Below are positions 50,236 to 63,240 of a DNA stretch of 64,000 bases, in pieces. Origin of the DNA: Prorocentrum cordatum. Taxonomy: Eukaryota; Sar; Dinophyceae; Prorocentrales; Prorocentraceae. Location of the stretch: the NCBI GenBank assembly GCA_963575745.1, contig CAUYUJ010000892.1:222766-286765 (forward strand), read 5' to 3'. The translations under genes and the position numbers were made by a program. A model generated the notes under the pieces. That model had not been told where the DNA came from. It ran no database searches and was given only the letters and a program-made list of their open reading frames with translations. Each line of letters opens with the position of its first letter. The first letter of the stretch is position 1.

Positions 50236-52560
50236 TTCAGAAAAGTGTTCCATATTCAAGCCGCTCACTGTACTGCGACAATGCGAGAATCTGAAGGCAT
50301 GCCAACGCCATGATATTGGATTCTCAACACATCATAAGCAACTCTGAGGGTGCTCAGAAGGTTTGGGGTATGGGTGCAGCGTTCGATTACCGATGGCTTT
50401 ACGTCGGATGGCTCGACGACCGATCTAACAAGATGGCTACACACGTAACGATATACCTAGACTGAACAACAAGTCGATGGTCGACTGTCTATACGTATAG
50501 CTAATCTCCATGAACCATCTAGCTTGCCACTACCCATGTACTGTCTGATTCCTTTTTCTACGATGCGCTACATCTTACGGAGAGAAATGCCGAACGAAAC
50601 ATCACCCTGGCCAATCCTCCTGACAACCCCCTGGTCGATACCGGCAAGGATAACCCCGACAAAGCCCCACGGCCAACCTTGGCTAGCGTAATTCTACATG
50701 GCAGGGAAATTACCCCCCGTCCCTCTCTCTCTCACTCTCTCTCTCTCTCTCTCTCTTTCTCGGGATGTGTGTATATCTGCACATACATACACATACACCA
50801 GAGGCTGCCCCAGACGGCCAAGAAGTTCCCAGGACGGCCCAAGAGAGACCCGAGGGAGCCCCCAGAGGGCCCAGGAGGGCCCCAAGACGGCCCCCAAAAG
50901 GGCCCACAAAGGAACTCCCTGAAATGCTTGTCAAGAGCCCAAGACAACACCAAGACAGCCCCTAATGAACTCCTCCTCAAGATCATCACCAGTATAATAT
51001 TCCATGTCGCGATCGTCCACTACGATGCTCCTTCTCCCCATGTCGTTCCTTCCCTGCATCCTCCTTCTTAGCCCCCCCTCCCTCCTGGTAATTCGTTTCC
51101 TTTGTCATCCTACTCCATCCCAGGACGGCCTCAGATGATGCAGGATAAACTCAAGATGGCCAAGGTGTGATATGTGACCACATTCTCACCATTACTCAAA
51201 CCGATGAACTTCCATGTGTCCAGCCTGTTGAGGACCCTCGAACACTTGCCTTCGAGAATACTGGGCTGGCACGGTGTCGGGACCTGACGCAGGCAGCCAG
51301 ATATAGCATGCGCACTGAACGCGCAGTGGGCCACAAGACGCTAGCATGCTCAAGCACAAGTGCAACAAACGTTTGCGCAACCGTTGGCATCTACACAAGC
51401 GCGCTTCCAATTGAACTCGCTGAAGGAACCGAGAACGAGGAAGCCACATAAGATGCACCAAATCAATAGATCCACAAATGCCATACGCCTGGAGGAATCC
51501 GACAGACCAGACGATCAGCAGCTGCGCATGGGCATCCTCGTGCAAGCTTGGTTGTCAGTGCACCAGCTGCTCATGATGTGACTTGCCAGAAAGGGATGGC
51601 GTTCGCCAGATCCTCTCGGACAGCCGTGCCTTATGCCAAAAGCTGATGAGTGCAATCGGCCGCGCGAGATCGGAGAGTGCCTCCAGATAGTCGTATACAT
51701 CGACGCTGAAGTTCAGTCAGTCAGTCAGTCAGTCCCCATGGCAGAGCAACTGTGTCGGGCAACGAATTTACCCATACCATCATGGCACGCTCCATCACGA
51801 CACGCTGCGGACACAAAAAATACTGCAACTCCGCACAGACGAGAGCATACAACATTTTGGCATACGTGGTTTCTAATGGGGGCGTGGCGGTCCTGACGTT
51901 CAACACTCGCTCTACCTGTTCAGTGACCTTGTGCAATCCACACCCTATGGCTCAGCATCGCCAATCGGGTAACAAGCAAGTCGCATGCATTACGCAACCA
52001 GGCTGGCAGTAAGAGGAAAGGCTAAATGACTCGAATGATCTCCAGCAGCAGGCCAGCTGCACCCATCAACGAATTCACCCATGAATCATAGCCCGATTAT
52101 CTGAATTAGGGAGCCTTCCTGGAGGAGATGATCGACGAAAACGCGCAAGATCAGACTTGCAGACTACATGCGCAACATTAACTCATTCACACACTGAGCG
52201 CTCGCCACGTTTCCAGTTGCAATACACTGCATCGAGCGTTCACCATCAACCTTTCAAGCACTCATTTCCATTCAAAACTATACTCAATGTTTGCTGTCGC
52301 CCGCGACGTGCATTACGTGGGATACGCAATTCTGCAAAAAACTCTGGATCCCACGTGCGCTGGTACCCTCGGCATGCCCGCATGTCCGTTCGCATGCCGG
52401 CCCTCCCAGGATTATGCCCACTGTTCGGATTCTAACACTGGACGATTCCACATGGATGGCCAATGTGCAGTGTTTAACTGATTTCACCATGAGTCATCTG
52501 CGTCGCAACTGGCATGCGGCATGGCCATCGCAGTTCTGACGATGATCTCATGGACAACAT
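50236..52560. other. Lower-GC intergenic region, no gene recognised
   Basis: Composition is more balanced than elsewhere. It contains (CT)n at about 50721-50760, a short CAAGA block (50805-50965) and (CAGT)n at 51714-51734. Short frames up to about 117 codons exist on both strands without domains or consistent coding bias. Confidence 0.55.
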
Positions 52561-52984
52561 CGGCGGCGAGCGAAGGGGGGAAGTGAGAAGGAAATGGTCT
52601 TCTCAGAAGGCGGGGATTCTCAGAAGCCCTCTGGCCTTTTCTTTGCTTTTGGGGAAAGCCTAAGATCTGAGGACCCTGTCGGCGTGTGGAATGCGCTGTT
52701 CGGTTTGACTCGTCGTCGTCGTCGTGGTCGTGGCCGTGGTCGTGGTCGTCGTCGTCCTCGTCGCCGCCGTTCGTCGTCGTCCTCATCGCCGCCGCCCCTC
52801 CTCTTTACCTGCGCCCATCGCCTCTCACCCCTCTTTCATCACGCCCATCTCCTCAGGCAACTCAGTCACAGCGAAACTCAGCAACGTCGTAGTTGAGTGA
52901 AGGAAAGCCTCTTGCCTTTGATCCCTTCCCCGCCGGGGCTGGGAGGGGGTCCCACAGGGGGGTCCCAAAGGGGGGGTCCCGGGT
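52561..52984. other. Spacer with (CGT)n
   Basis: TCTCAGAAGGC near 52604, then an imperfect (CGT)n tract at about 52710-52790. No gene. Confidence 0.55.
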
Positions 52985-53640
52985 CAGAATACCACCCCTC
53001 CCCTGGGCGGCCCGGGGCCCAAAACATCCCAAGACGAGACAAGAGTGCCCCAAGCGGCCACCAAGACGGTCCAAGAGGACCCCGAATCGCCGAATGATCG
53101 GTTCAAGACGTCTTCAGGGCCTCCAGACGCCCCAAGAGGCCTCGAAGTGCACTTCCAAGAGATCCTAAAGAGGTACAATTCTCTGATTGCCATTGAATGT
53201 TTTCAAGGACTTGGGCGTTCTCGCCTTTTCAGCTTCCCGACGCTCCAAGACGGCCCAAGAGGCACCAACGATCGCCCCAACAAGCAACCCAGAGGGTCCC
53301 GAAACGGGCCAAAGAGGGCCCGAAGACGGCCCAAGACGCCTGCAAGATGGCCCAAGAGGCCCCCAAGAGGTCTCCAAGAGGGTGCCCATACAGAAAACCA
53401 AATGGGCATTTCGAGCCCTCCGCCCCGAGAGGCTCCCAAGAGGCCCCAAGAGGCACCCAAGAGGCCTCCCAGAGGCTCAAAGAGGCCCCCAAGAGGCCCC
53501 CAGGAAACCCCAGGAGGCTCCCAAGAGGCTCCCAAGAGGCCTCCAAGATGCTCCAAAGGGGCCCCCAAAACTGCCCCCCAGAGGCCTCCGAGAGCGCTTC
53601 GAAGAGACCCCAAACAGAATCCCTGAGGACTCTGACCCAC
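52985..53640. repeat. CAAGA repeat family, copy 4
   Basis: CAAGA runs flank a core at 53178-53252 (TTGAATGTTTTCAAGGACTT and CTTCCCGACGCTCCAAGACG). The far end aligns with that of copy 3. Confidence 0.85.
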
Positions 53641-54725
53641 GTCGGCGTCGTCGTCGTCGTCATCGTCGTCGTCGTCTTCGTCATCCCCCTTCAGGCTCGG
53701 CGGCATTAGCCGTAAAGCCTTCGCAATAGTTCTCAAAAGGCCAAGGGATGTCCGAGCCTTCTGAGAATACTCGCCCCCATCTCAATTCCCCTCAGGCTCG
53801 CCACCGACAACAAAGAAGCAAGGCAAGGACTGCAACAGAGTCTGACTTTTGCGCAACCGCAAGGCACGCGACGCCGTGGCCACTCTTTGGATACGCTGGC
53901 ATCGGGAACCGGCAGAGCAGCAAACCCTGCGATCACTTCCAAGGGCAACGCCCCTGCGGAGAGCGTGCCTGCCTCTGGCATCGGGAAAACCCACCACGCC
54001 TCCAGGCCCACGAAGCCCTCAGCGCAGATTCGAAGACCATTCCCAAGATTTTCGGCGCTGTATTTTAAATCTCGAGCTAAATTTCAGCCAAGACGGCGAC
54101 AAAATTGGACCGTGGCAAATCGGCGATTTCGAATCTGGCCGTTGCGAAAAATGTATCGAAATCTCTGTCCAGAGCGTTGCGGAGATCCCAGTCCTTGTGG
54201 GGGAAAGTTTGGGGGGGAGCTCTGGTGGGGGAACATCGACTTGGAAGCTACGTTACATACCCGATACGGTACATCGGCGGTAGGCTCTCGATGGCTGGAA
54301 CCGGATTTTCCCGAGCGGGGTGGGGCTATGGGGCCCCAGCTGTACAAGCGATGAACGGACGATGGGAGGTCGGTGCGTCCTCTCCTGAGCATTCCCCTCC
54401 CGGACGCTGCCCCAAAAAGTGTCTCTTGCCCAAAGCGTTCCCTCCTGACGCGTCCCAGCCCGACGTTCCCACCTGACATTCCCCCCCTGACGTGTCCCAG
54501 CCTGGCTCCGTTTATCCTTGAGCCGGTGGTGCCGGACAACACGCCCATCTGTCTCTGACCCTACTGGCTGTCCTACTTAAGCTGGGAATCGTAGTCCTAG
54601 CGCCAACTCGTGTCAGACTAAACATGTCGGAGGAATATGTATGATATCCCCCGTATACGTTCACGCTCGCAAGAAATCATAAAAGAGCAACGGAAAGAGG
54701 GCAGCCGGCGGCCGGGCAGGCCGGG
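53641..54725. other. Spacer, no gene recognised
   Basis: (CGT)n at 53641-53685, the CTTCTGAGAA/GCTCGCCACC block at 53755-53800, then mixed sequence. The 3' LTR of Copia-B should lie near 54.5-54.7 kb, but no second copy exists in the window to prove it. Confidence 0.5.
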
Positions 54726-55723
54726 TCAGGCCTCAAGCCGAAGTAATGCACGCTCGGTGTCCTCGGACTTATTGTGATCCACCTTCATAGCCGTGAACTG
54801 CTTGCCGCAGATGCTGCTAATGTGCCGCGTGCCTGTGCTGACCAGTCGCATGATATGAGGGAAGATGCCCGTCTTGGTAAGAACAGCACATATCACGCTG
54901 TGAGTCGGGCAGTGGATGAAGTATATGATACGGCCAGTCATTGCTTCCTCACGGACCGAAAATATGGATGACCGACTGTTCTTGTCACTGGGCACTCCCT
55001 TCACACCACATCACAACTGCCAGATATCGAAGCAATCGGCGCAGTGGCCCGCGATGATCTCCATCTCGCCTGAGCCGGAGTACTCTGGAACATCTCGATG
55101 TTTGCGTTGACACTGGGTGCTCCTCAAGAGCTCCGTATATCTCATACTGATGAATAGCGCGCACTGGTTCACATTGTATCCTGCGTTGGTCTCCGCATGG
55201 CACGTACTGTGGTTGATCCTTTTGGCCTTGCAACGCTGGATGACCATATTGTGGCATGGCCCTCCGAAGTAATGTTCGTCCTGGATAGCTGCGTTGTCCT
55301 TCTTATCGTACCTGAACCGCTCCTCTTGTCCTCTAGCAATAATACGGCACTGCCTTCTTGAGGATACGAGGCGATTGAGTTCCCATGGCTCGCGCCCACC
55401 GCAGGTGCCATTTGAAAGGGAGGCCCCAGCTCGGGAAAGCGAAGTCCTGCAAGCTGGTGAATGCGATGTGCTCTTCCGATGATGGTACTCAGCTGGATCA
55501 GGCGCTCCACTTCGGCGTCTCCTACGCACTGCTGACGCTGGACCGCGTCGCAGTAGACGTCTTCTCGCGTTTGATAGAAACACAACAATGAGCAAATGCC
55601 GCCTCGTATCCGATGAGTCTCTGTGACTGCCTCTCCTATGTCATGGCTACGTTGTTCAGGCCGTCGACCTTCTTGATGAATCGGATGAAATCTCGTTTCT
55701 GCGAGACCACCTGTGGTTCCCAT
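54726..55723 (-). pseudogene. Copia-B RT connection and RNase H
   Basis: DAVQRQQCVGDAEVERLIQL and LAGLRFPELGPPFQM are connection segments. RCKAKRINHSTCHAETNAGY and ALFISMRYTELL match the S-x-AE-x-A RNase H core. VPSDKNSRSSIFSVREEAM, then ICAVLTKTGIFPHIMRLVST, is the conserved C-terminal end of copia RNase H. Several frames are used. Confidence 0.8.
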
Positions 55724-55753
55724 GTGATGGAACAGGGGGGGGGGGATATTTGT

Positions 55754-57032
55754 CTATCTTGCCGAAACGTTTTTCGGTCTTCTGCTGTGCCCACTGCCCC
55801 TGCCCTTCAGCGCTAGAACAATGATGTCGTCCACGTGCACCGCCCAGGTCACCCTGATCTTGCCGTCATCCACCCACATGAAGAAGTTTCCGCCGAACGC
55901 GCCCTGCATTCCCTCGAGGTCGTTCCCGATGAGCATGCTGGGCGCCAACTGCCATAGTAGCGGGGCGTCCACTGTGCCATCGGTTGGTTGCAGCAGGAGT
56001 TAATAAAAGAAATGGGACTCGATGTCGCTGGCAGGTATCTTGGCCTTGTCACAGTTCCGAAAGTGGCACCAGACGTTCGATGGTGGTGCCATGTGGACAT
56101 TTCCTTATTAACGGATCTCAATGCCGAGCTGAGCTGCATAGCGCTTGCGGTCTTGGTAGTTCAAGCCCTGCAGGAACGCCGTAGAGATGTCCCTGGATTC
56201 CATATCAATGTCTTTCTCGGTGCTGAAAAGTGGGGCCATTATTCTCTGCGGCAGTCGCGATGCCGCACTGCTAAAGCGCATAACATCAAGCTTCCGAGAG
56301 TCTTGACTTGCTCACGTAGCACAGCTGGCTGTTCTTATCGCACATATTCCTCCATCTCCGCACCCATAGTGCACCTATGATATTGGAACTGTCGAGACTG
56401 TTATCATGTACCGCGCGGGAGCATCGGTTATCTATGAACGATCGAGCCTCTTGTTGATCTGCCTTGTCAACGAGACTCCAGTGTTGGTAAATCTCGGCCC
56501 CCGTCAAAATATCATCGTTCTGGGCGCAGACCGCCTCGCCCGTGACCGCGTCGAAATAGATGCACCTGTTCTCCTAAAACGAGCCAGGTATCACCCAATG
56601 CGCCGAGGTAGCTTCCCATGGTAGAACTCGTTTGTCCATCTTGTGAAGACTGATCGAAACGTTGCTCGCCATACTTATCATCAGGTTATGGTACTCGTCT
56701 ATCTCGTCGTCCTCCAGGTCCGGGGCGCAAAGGTAGTGCGACTCGAAATCGCCCAAGGTGACCTGCTGGTTGGGGAAGGCATGATAGTCTTCCAGAAGCT
56801 TGGGACGCGTGGTGTCCGTGAGCAAGGAAAGAGATACCATAGCATCCTTGATAATAGGAGGGTGATATCCTCGTTTGTGGCTGACCTTGTCGGCGATGTC
56901 TGCAGGGTCGTCCGATCCAGAAGCCCTCGTAGGCAACTTTGGAGAACCGTGTCGGTCTGCCAGAACCTCTGGAGTGTTCGGGTCGTCAGTCTTCCTGATC
57001 TTGGTTGCCGGTGAGCTCGTTCCTGATGGCAT
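55754..57032 (-). pseudogene. Copia-B reverse transcriptase, frameshifted
   Basis: The frame from 57032 gives the pre-RT segment (KMDKRVLPWEATSAHW). The next (56507-56286) gives WSLVDKADQQEARSFIDNRC and IIGALWVRRWRNM, the copia RT entry with the W-x-x-R-W motif. The frame from 55972 gives FMWVDDGKIRVTWAVHVDDI then IVLALKG, the catalytic HVDD box near 55835. Confidence 0.8.
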
Positions 57033-57056
57033 GTGCTTGACTTTCGCTACTCCTGA

Positions 57057-58184
57057 TTATATCTGATCGCGTGGTTCTGAGTCTCTCCCAGGTTGGTCTA
57101 CTGCCGTCGCTGGCGATGACTCTCCGTCAGGATAGATAGTTGCTCCTCGGGATATTGCACCGTCGGTGCTGGTGAGGCTCGTGGAGTGTTGATAATAGAT
57201 GATGTAGGTGCTGCGCGTAGTGCCGGTGGTGTGATCGGTGTTGTCTGCGACGCTGGTCTGCCTGAAGGTAGTTGTTGGCTCAGGTAGCTCAGCGATTGGT
57301 AGAAGTGGAGATGTCGGTGGCTGTGGTGATTGTGCTGGTGTCTGTGGATTGCCTGACTTGATCGTCGGTGCCTGTGGAATCGTAGGTTGTGTCGAGATTG
57401 GCACCGCTGGAATGGGTGCAATTGCTGAGCGCCGTTGTCTGTTGGTGCCGACTCGGCTCTGGTAGGTCGTCTCGGCGCCCTCGGTTCTCGCATCCCTGGT
57501 TCGCATCTTGAGGTTGCCCAATGTCGCGTTGTCTTTATCGCAGCTGATGTCATGTGGTTGAGGAGGTTGTGCCGGAGCTGTGGGAGCAATGATATCCTCG
57601 TCGTCCTGCCTGCCGTTGCTCATGCTCTCGTCGTCGACGTCAGCATTAAAAAATGCCGTTGTCGTGATCGAAAACCACTGGTCTTACCGACCGCGATGCT
57701 GACGAACTCCGTGATATGATAGGTCGCGCGGGCGTGTCTATCGGGATCGCCTCGATAGCCGGCACGCGTGGAAGTCCTGGTGGCGGTGGTCCTCCACCTT
57801 GATCAGGCCCTGCCTCGATCGATGCGATGCCGTCCAAAATGGTGGTATCCAAGAGCTCCTGTCTGATCTGGTTTCCAGGCGCTGCCTGTGCTGGAGGTGG
57901 AGCAGGAGGTCTCGGTGGTGCCGCTGGTAGATGTGAAAGCTCACCCAGCGGTGGTCGCCCCGCCGGTGCTCGAGCCGCTGGCAATTGAGGAGGCCCAGGT
58001 GCCTCGAGAGGGGGCTGTCGAGGATCATCATGTGAAAATCCGTCGCCATCTGGCGGTAATCTTGGTCCTTCGTCGTCGTCAGGGCAGAAGTCGATGCCGG
58101 ACTGGTCGCCGAAGTCGGGTATCCTGTTTTTCCTGATGTCCTCGCGTTCGTCGAACCGCTCGAGCGAATCAAAGAGTGCCGCGG
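57057..58184 (-). pseudogene. Copia-B Pro-rich linker
   Basis: Two long frames (57623-57057 and the lower part of 58386-57646) are Pro/Thr/Ser-rich, for example PPRPPAPPPAQAAPGNQI. They have no recognisable fold, as is usual between copia integrase and RT. Confidence 0.6.
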
Positions 58185-59289
58185 TCAAGTCGGCGTCGTC
58201 GGTCTTGGGTCTTGGACGTGTGTTTCGTGATGTCCAGGATCTGCCTGATAAAGCCCAGGTCTCTGATGGCGCGCCCCTTCCGATTGCCCAATGACCGCGC
58301 GACCTGTCGCCCGTGTCGAGCGCCCGGCACGGGGCAGAGCATCTCGATGCATCTGCCGCAGCATATCCCATCGATAGAAACCCCATTTCTTTTCACAGAA
58401 CTGCTTCGCCAAGGTCCGTACTCGGGGCGGTGGGCTAGTCAGGCTGGGAGGGGCGGAGCGCGCGACGCCGCCCTGGCCAGCGATCGCCCCGCAAAGGTAG
58501 ACCTTCAAAGGAGTCCGGCCCTCAAACATGTCGAAGAAGTCGCGGTGATCCTCGAGCGCGCCCCGATGCTCGGCGACCATGGCCGCGATGGCTTGGTGGA
58601 GCCAGATGCGCCTCAGAGGATCCACGTAAGGGTGCCCGCTCAACATCGCGATAGCGCCCGAAGGTTCGAGGCGGAGGAGGTCGCGCGCACCTCGCCAGCC
58701 CTCCTGACCCATGTGGTCGGGCGCCCTGTAGAGGTCCACATTGTCACCGACGTTGATCTTTGCGGAGTCCAGCTGCATCGGTCTCGGTCGGCTCACCTCC
58801 GCGATGGCGCGGAGAACATTCTGTTTTGACTTGATACGCATCCTTACGTGGGATTCGAGGGTGTCAGGCGCCGCCCCCGAGCTCCGCCGCACGCCGTCGA
58901 GCTCTCGCTGCCCACGTCGAAGAAGTCTCTCGAAGCGCATCCCAAGAAGGCGCTGCATAGGGTAGACCCTCCACAGGTCAGAAGATGATTATGAGCCTGC
59001 ACCGCCTAGTAGATCAGGACCTCGTCGGAGATTGGCACGCCTTCCTTGGCGGGGCGTCGACCTCGTTCTTCAGGGCGATGCCCTTCGCCGTCCTGATGTG
59101 GCCCTCGATGAGACCCGTCGTGGCGCGCTGACCTGCGCGGGGATCTGCGCCGGCGAAATCCCACCTGACACCGTAGCGGCCCATGGCGTTGCCCACCAGG
59201 TCGCCAGCCAGAGCACCTTTTTCATCGGAGACGAGGAAGGAAGGGGCGCCGAAGATGCGCGCCCATGATCTGTGCAGGGCGCGAAGCAT
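58185..59289 (-). pseudogene. Copia-B integrase, N-terminally truncated
   Basis: The frame from 59289 carries SWARIFGAPSFLVSDEKGAL (catalytic Asp region) and RATTGLIEGHIRTAKGIALK (catalytic Glu region). The frame from 58958 continues with AKINVGDNVDLYRAPDHMGQ then EGWRGARDLLRLEPSGAI, the C-terminal DNA-binding segment. The zinc end and first Asp are absent, lost beyond 59290. Confidence 0.8.
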
Positions 59290-59290
59290 G

Positions 59291-60369
59291 TTTGTGGGTC
59301 ACCATGCAATTGCACCCCGGGGGGGTCGAGGGTCTCCCCGCGGGGGGGCCGCTGACGTCGAAAGGGGGGGGTACTGACGTCGACATGCTGCGGGGGGGGG
59401 GGGGCCCGCTGACATCGATATGCTGCGGGGGGTGGGGCAGAAAAACAACTTTTCCGAACCCCCCGGCGGCGAAGAAAAATAGAGCCCTCTTCGCTGGAAT
59501 GTGCGATTTTTCGGGGGGCAGAATTTGGATTGCCATGCTCGAGTCCGTCTATCATGTCGGGCGTCGCCGACCCACCGGCGGTGCCAGGGCGAGGAGAAGG
59601 AGAAGGCGGACGAAGGAGGTGGAGGAGGAGGACGGGGGGGGGGGAGGAGGAGGTGGACAGAGAGATGGGGAGGTACCACGAGGAGGAGGAGGAGGAGGAG
59701 GAGGAGGAGGAGGAGCAGCAGCAGGAGCAGGAGCAGGAGCAGGAGAAGGAGGAGGGAGGATGGACTGGGGGTGGCCTTGCTCGGCCTTGCGGCAGGGACG
59801 CATCACGGTCCTCCTCCTCCTCCTCCTCCTCCTCCTACTCCTCCTCCTCCTTCTCCTTCTCCTCCTGATCTTCCTCCTTCTCCCAATCCTTCTCCTACTC
59901 CCCCTTCTCCTCATTCATCTTCCCCCCCTCCCCTGCCCCCCCCCTTCCCCCAGGGATTCGGAATTGGCATCGGCGAGGCATTGGGAGGGAGGGGGGAGGG
60001 AGGGGAGAGGGAAGGAAAGTAGGGAGGGCGGAGACGAACGAGAAGAGTGTTCCTTTTTCGCGCTGCCGTAGTAGAATGAACCTAAGAGCGCGCAAAGCGC
60101 GCGTGGCTCTAGACCGAAGCGCAAGGAGGCACGTCCCCCCTCATCGTCCTCATCCGCCCCCCCCCCCTCCTCCCCCTCCTCCTCCTCCTCCTCCTCCTCC
60201 TCCTCCTCCTCCTCCTCCTCCTCCTCCGGGTGGTGGGTGAGCAGGGATCTAAAGAGTGGGATCACGGTTGTATGTTCCAAACCCTCCTGCGTTGAGTACT
60301 CGTTATGAATAGAACGCTGATGTCGCGTCTCTTTCCTCCTCCCGCCTCCTCCTGTCTTCCCTTCTCCTC
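59291..60369. repeat. G-runs and (GGA)n/(CCT)n tracts
   Basis: 59310-59430 holds several runs of 7-12 G with GACGTCGA(C/A)ATGCTGCG between them. (GGA)n lies at about 59600-59755 and (CCT)n at 59810-59900 and 60168-60227. Long frames here are low-complexity shadows. Confidence 0.75.
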
Positions 60370-61140
60370 TCTTCGGGCTGCGATCTGTGAAACTGTCGCC
60401 ACTTTCGAGGGCTGCTGGGGTGGCCAGCGGAGTGGCGCCCCACGCCGATATGTGCAACTGTCGCTACTTTTGAGGGCTGCCGCGGTGGCCATCGGAGTGG
60501 CGCCCTACGCAGACTCAGATTAGACCTCGCCATCCGCCATCCCTGGGGGGGCTGCGATTTGTGAAACTGTCGCCATGTTCGAGGGCTGCTTGGGTGGCCA
60601 GCGGAGTGACGCCCTACGCAGACTCAGATTATCAGCGTCAGACGTCGCTCCGCTGGACCTCCGAGCAGCCCTCGAAGTGGCGACAGTTTCGCAGATCGCA
60701 CCCCCCCCCAGGGATGGCGAGGTCTAATTTGAATTTGCGTGAGACGTCACTACGCTGGACCCCCCAGCAGCCCTCGAAAGTGGCGACAGTTTCGCAGATC
60801 GCAGACCCCGCAGGGATGGCGAGGTCGAATCTGAATCTGCGTAAGACGTCACTCCGCTGGACCCCCCAGCAACCCTCGAACGCGGCGACAGTTTCGCAGA
60901 TCGCAGCCCCCCAGGGGCGGCGAGGCCTAATCTAAGTCTGCGTGGGGCGTCGCTCCGCTGGCCACCCCAGCAGCCCTCGAAAGTGGCGACAAGTTCACAA
61001 ATCGCACCCCCCAAGGGATGACGACGTCGCGAGGTCTAATCTGAATCTGCGTAGGGCGTCACTCCTCTGGACCCCCCAGCAGCCCTCGAAAATGGTGACA
61101 GTTGCACAGATCGCAGACCACCAGGGATGGCGAGGTCTAA
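60370..61140. repeat. About 100-bp satellite, head-to-head inverted array
   Basis: Three units on the minus strand (about 60370-60630) meet about five on the plus strand (60640-61135). Units share CTCGAAAGTGGCGACAGTTT, CGCAGATCGCA, GGGATGGCGAGGTCTAATCT and ACGTCACTCCGCTGGACCCC. Anchor positions on the plus side are 60677, 60780, 60892, 60983 and 61092. It is related to the 19.3-20.8 kb array. Confidence 0.85.
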
Positions 61141-61926
61141 AATTTTGAGTTTTGTTTTACGAGTAGGGTGTCCGCATTCATAGACATTCGTTCTGTACTG
61201 GTGCATATAGATACATTTGCGTTGCCAACGTGCTACTGATTTGTTGTATTTTGTTGTTGAACAACTAGTAAAGCATGCCGACAAAGAATGCGCCATTGAG
61301 GCGCCACCTTGATTGCTTTGCGTTTCCCGGCTAGGATTGCATTCGTTTCGTTTACGGGTGCGTACACTCAAGTGTAGATGTTTGCCTACGATGTGAAGAC
61401 AACGACTTGCTTCACACACCCCTCCGACTTCTCGGCTGATTTCTAGAGGGTGTGATGCTTTTTGGCGGTTTCCTAGACTTACTATTAAGTTGACGTTTTA
61501 ATTATTTTGTGATTGTGCTATCAACGTGCTACTATTTTCTTATATCCTATAGCCCTATCGCACAAGACATCGACCCGCCTGCACTGCCACTGTTTCTGCA
61601 AAGGTTTCCCTACTCCGCTTGCCACTTGATGCCGTTGGGTTGGGTACGTCGCATGGTAAGTTCTCTTCCCCGGCTAACCAGGCATTGATGGGGCGGGGGG
61701 GCGGCGGTGGCGGTGAAGAGGGGTGAGCGAGGAAGAGGGGAGAAGGAAGAGGAGGTGGGGCAGGAAGAGAAGGTGGCGGCGGTGGTGGTGGGGTTGGCGG
61801 CGCTGAGGCAGGGGGGGGGGGGCAAGAAGGGCAACGAGGAGGAAGAGGACGAGGAGGAGGAGGAACATGAGGAGGAGGAGGAGGAGGCTGTGGGCAACGA
61901 GGAGGAGGAAGAGGAGGAGGAGGAGG
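61141..61926. other. Spacer with (GGA)n
   Basis: 61141-61680 is balanced-composition DNA without recognisable features. 61690-61926 is G/A-rich with (GGA)n. Confidence 0.55.
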
Positions 61927-61927
61927 T

Positions 61928-62043
61928 CTTCGTGTCCTTGAGCGTCCGTTTCTTCGTGTCCTTAAGCGTCCGTTTTCTTTGTATCCTGGATCCTGGATCC
62001 TGAAGCGTCCGTTTTCTTCGTGTCCTTAAGCGTCCGTTTTCTT
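61928..62043. repeat. 25-bp tandem repeat
   Basis: TTCGTGTCCTTAAGCGTCCG plus TTTTC recurs about four times, one unit being expanded by a GGATCCT triplication. Confidence 0.8.
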
Positions 62044-62080
62044 CGGCCCGTCTTTGCTCGAGCCGCCCAGCCCCTCCCTT

Positions 62081-62264
62081 CTGGACGCCCGAAATGGGCG
62101 CGGAAAGGATGGGTGCACGGCCCAACAGTTCCTGTTCGTTCTGAGCAGGAGTCGCTGTCCACGCCGCCGCGGCCTAAGGCCGCCTGCCCAACAGCGGCAG
62201 CTGTTGGTCTGGGACATTGTTGGGCATTGTGCCCATTCTTTCCGTGCCAATTTCGGGCGTCCAG
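62081..62264. repeat. Fold-back with 44-bp arms
   Basis: 62081-62124 is the reverse complement of 62221-62264 at 37 of 44 positions. Inside lie nested stems: CCAACAGC/GCTGTTGG around GGCA and TGCCCAACA/TGTTGGGCA. The right arm ends 16 bp before the ATG at 62281. Confidence 0.8.
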
Positions 62265-62280
62265 ATCCCTCTCCCGGGCC

Positions 62281-62636
62281 CGATGGACTTCGTCGAGGAT
62301 CTCCTCGGCGAAGTGCCTGGGGCTGCGCCCCGCGCGGCGCCGCCGCCGGCCCCCGCGGCGCCGCCCGCGGAGCCGCCGCGCCGCGGCCGCAAGCGCGGCT
62401 GGGCGGGCACGCAGGAGGCCAAGGCGGCGGGGCTGCGGCTCCACGTCGGCCGCCTCAAGAAGGCCATCGGGCCATCGGCGTCCGTCGGGCCCCGGGCCGG
62501 GGAGGGAGGAGGAGGAGCGGGGGAAGGCGGCGGACCCCCTCGCCCCCGCCCTCCAGGCGACGGGCGCCGCGGTGGGCACCGTGGCGGCCTACTGCAAGCG
62601 GGTGCGCTTGCAGGGCGCGCTGCGGGCTGGAGCCCC

Positions 62637-62640
<4 letters not shown>
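62281..62640 (+). CDS. Candidate exon, unknown product
   Basis: ATG at 62281 opens MDFVEDLLGEVPG, then an Ala/Pro-rich stretch, then GRKRGWAGTQEAKAAGLRLH and VGRLKKAIGPS. The basic helix looks like real protein, but past 62510 it meets G/A-rich sequence and a likely frame change. No family is recognised; coding status is uncertain. Confidence 0.3.

Positions 62641-63240
<600 letters not shown>

Larger units (their letters stand above)
54726..59290 (-). mobile_element. Copia-B: Ty1/copia-like element, 5'-truncated and degenerate
   Basis: The minus strand gives integrase, a Pro-rich linker, RT and RNase H in copia order. Its motifs differ from Copia-A, so it is another family. Gag, protease and the start of integrase are missing: the similarity stops near 59290 at a stretch of G-runs. 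No LTR pair is identifiable. Confidence 0.83.

Noticed and set aside
54500-54725. 3' LTR of Copia-B
   Set aside because: It should be here by position, but with the 5' end truncated there is no second copy and no clear TG...CA boundary.
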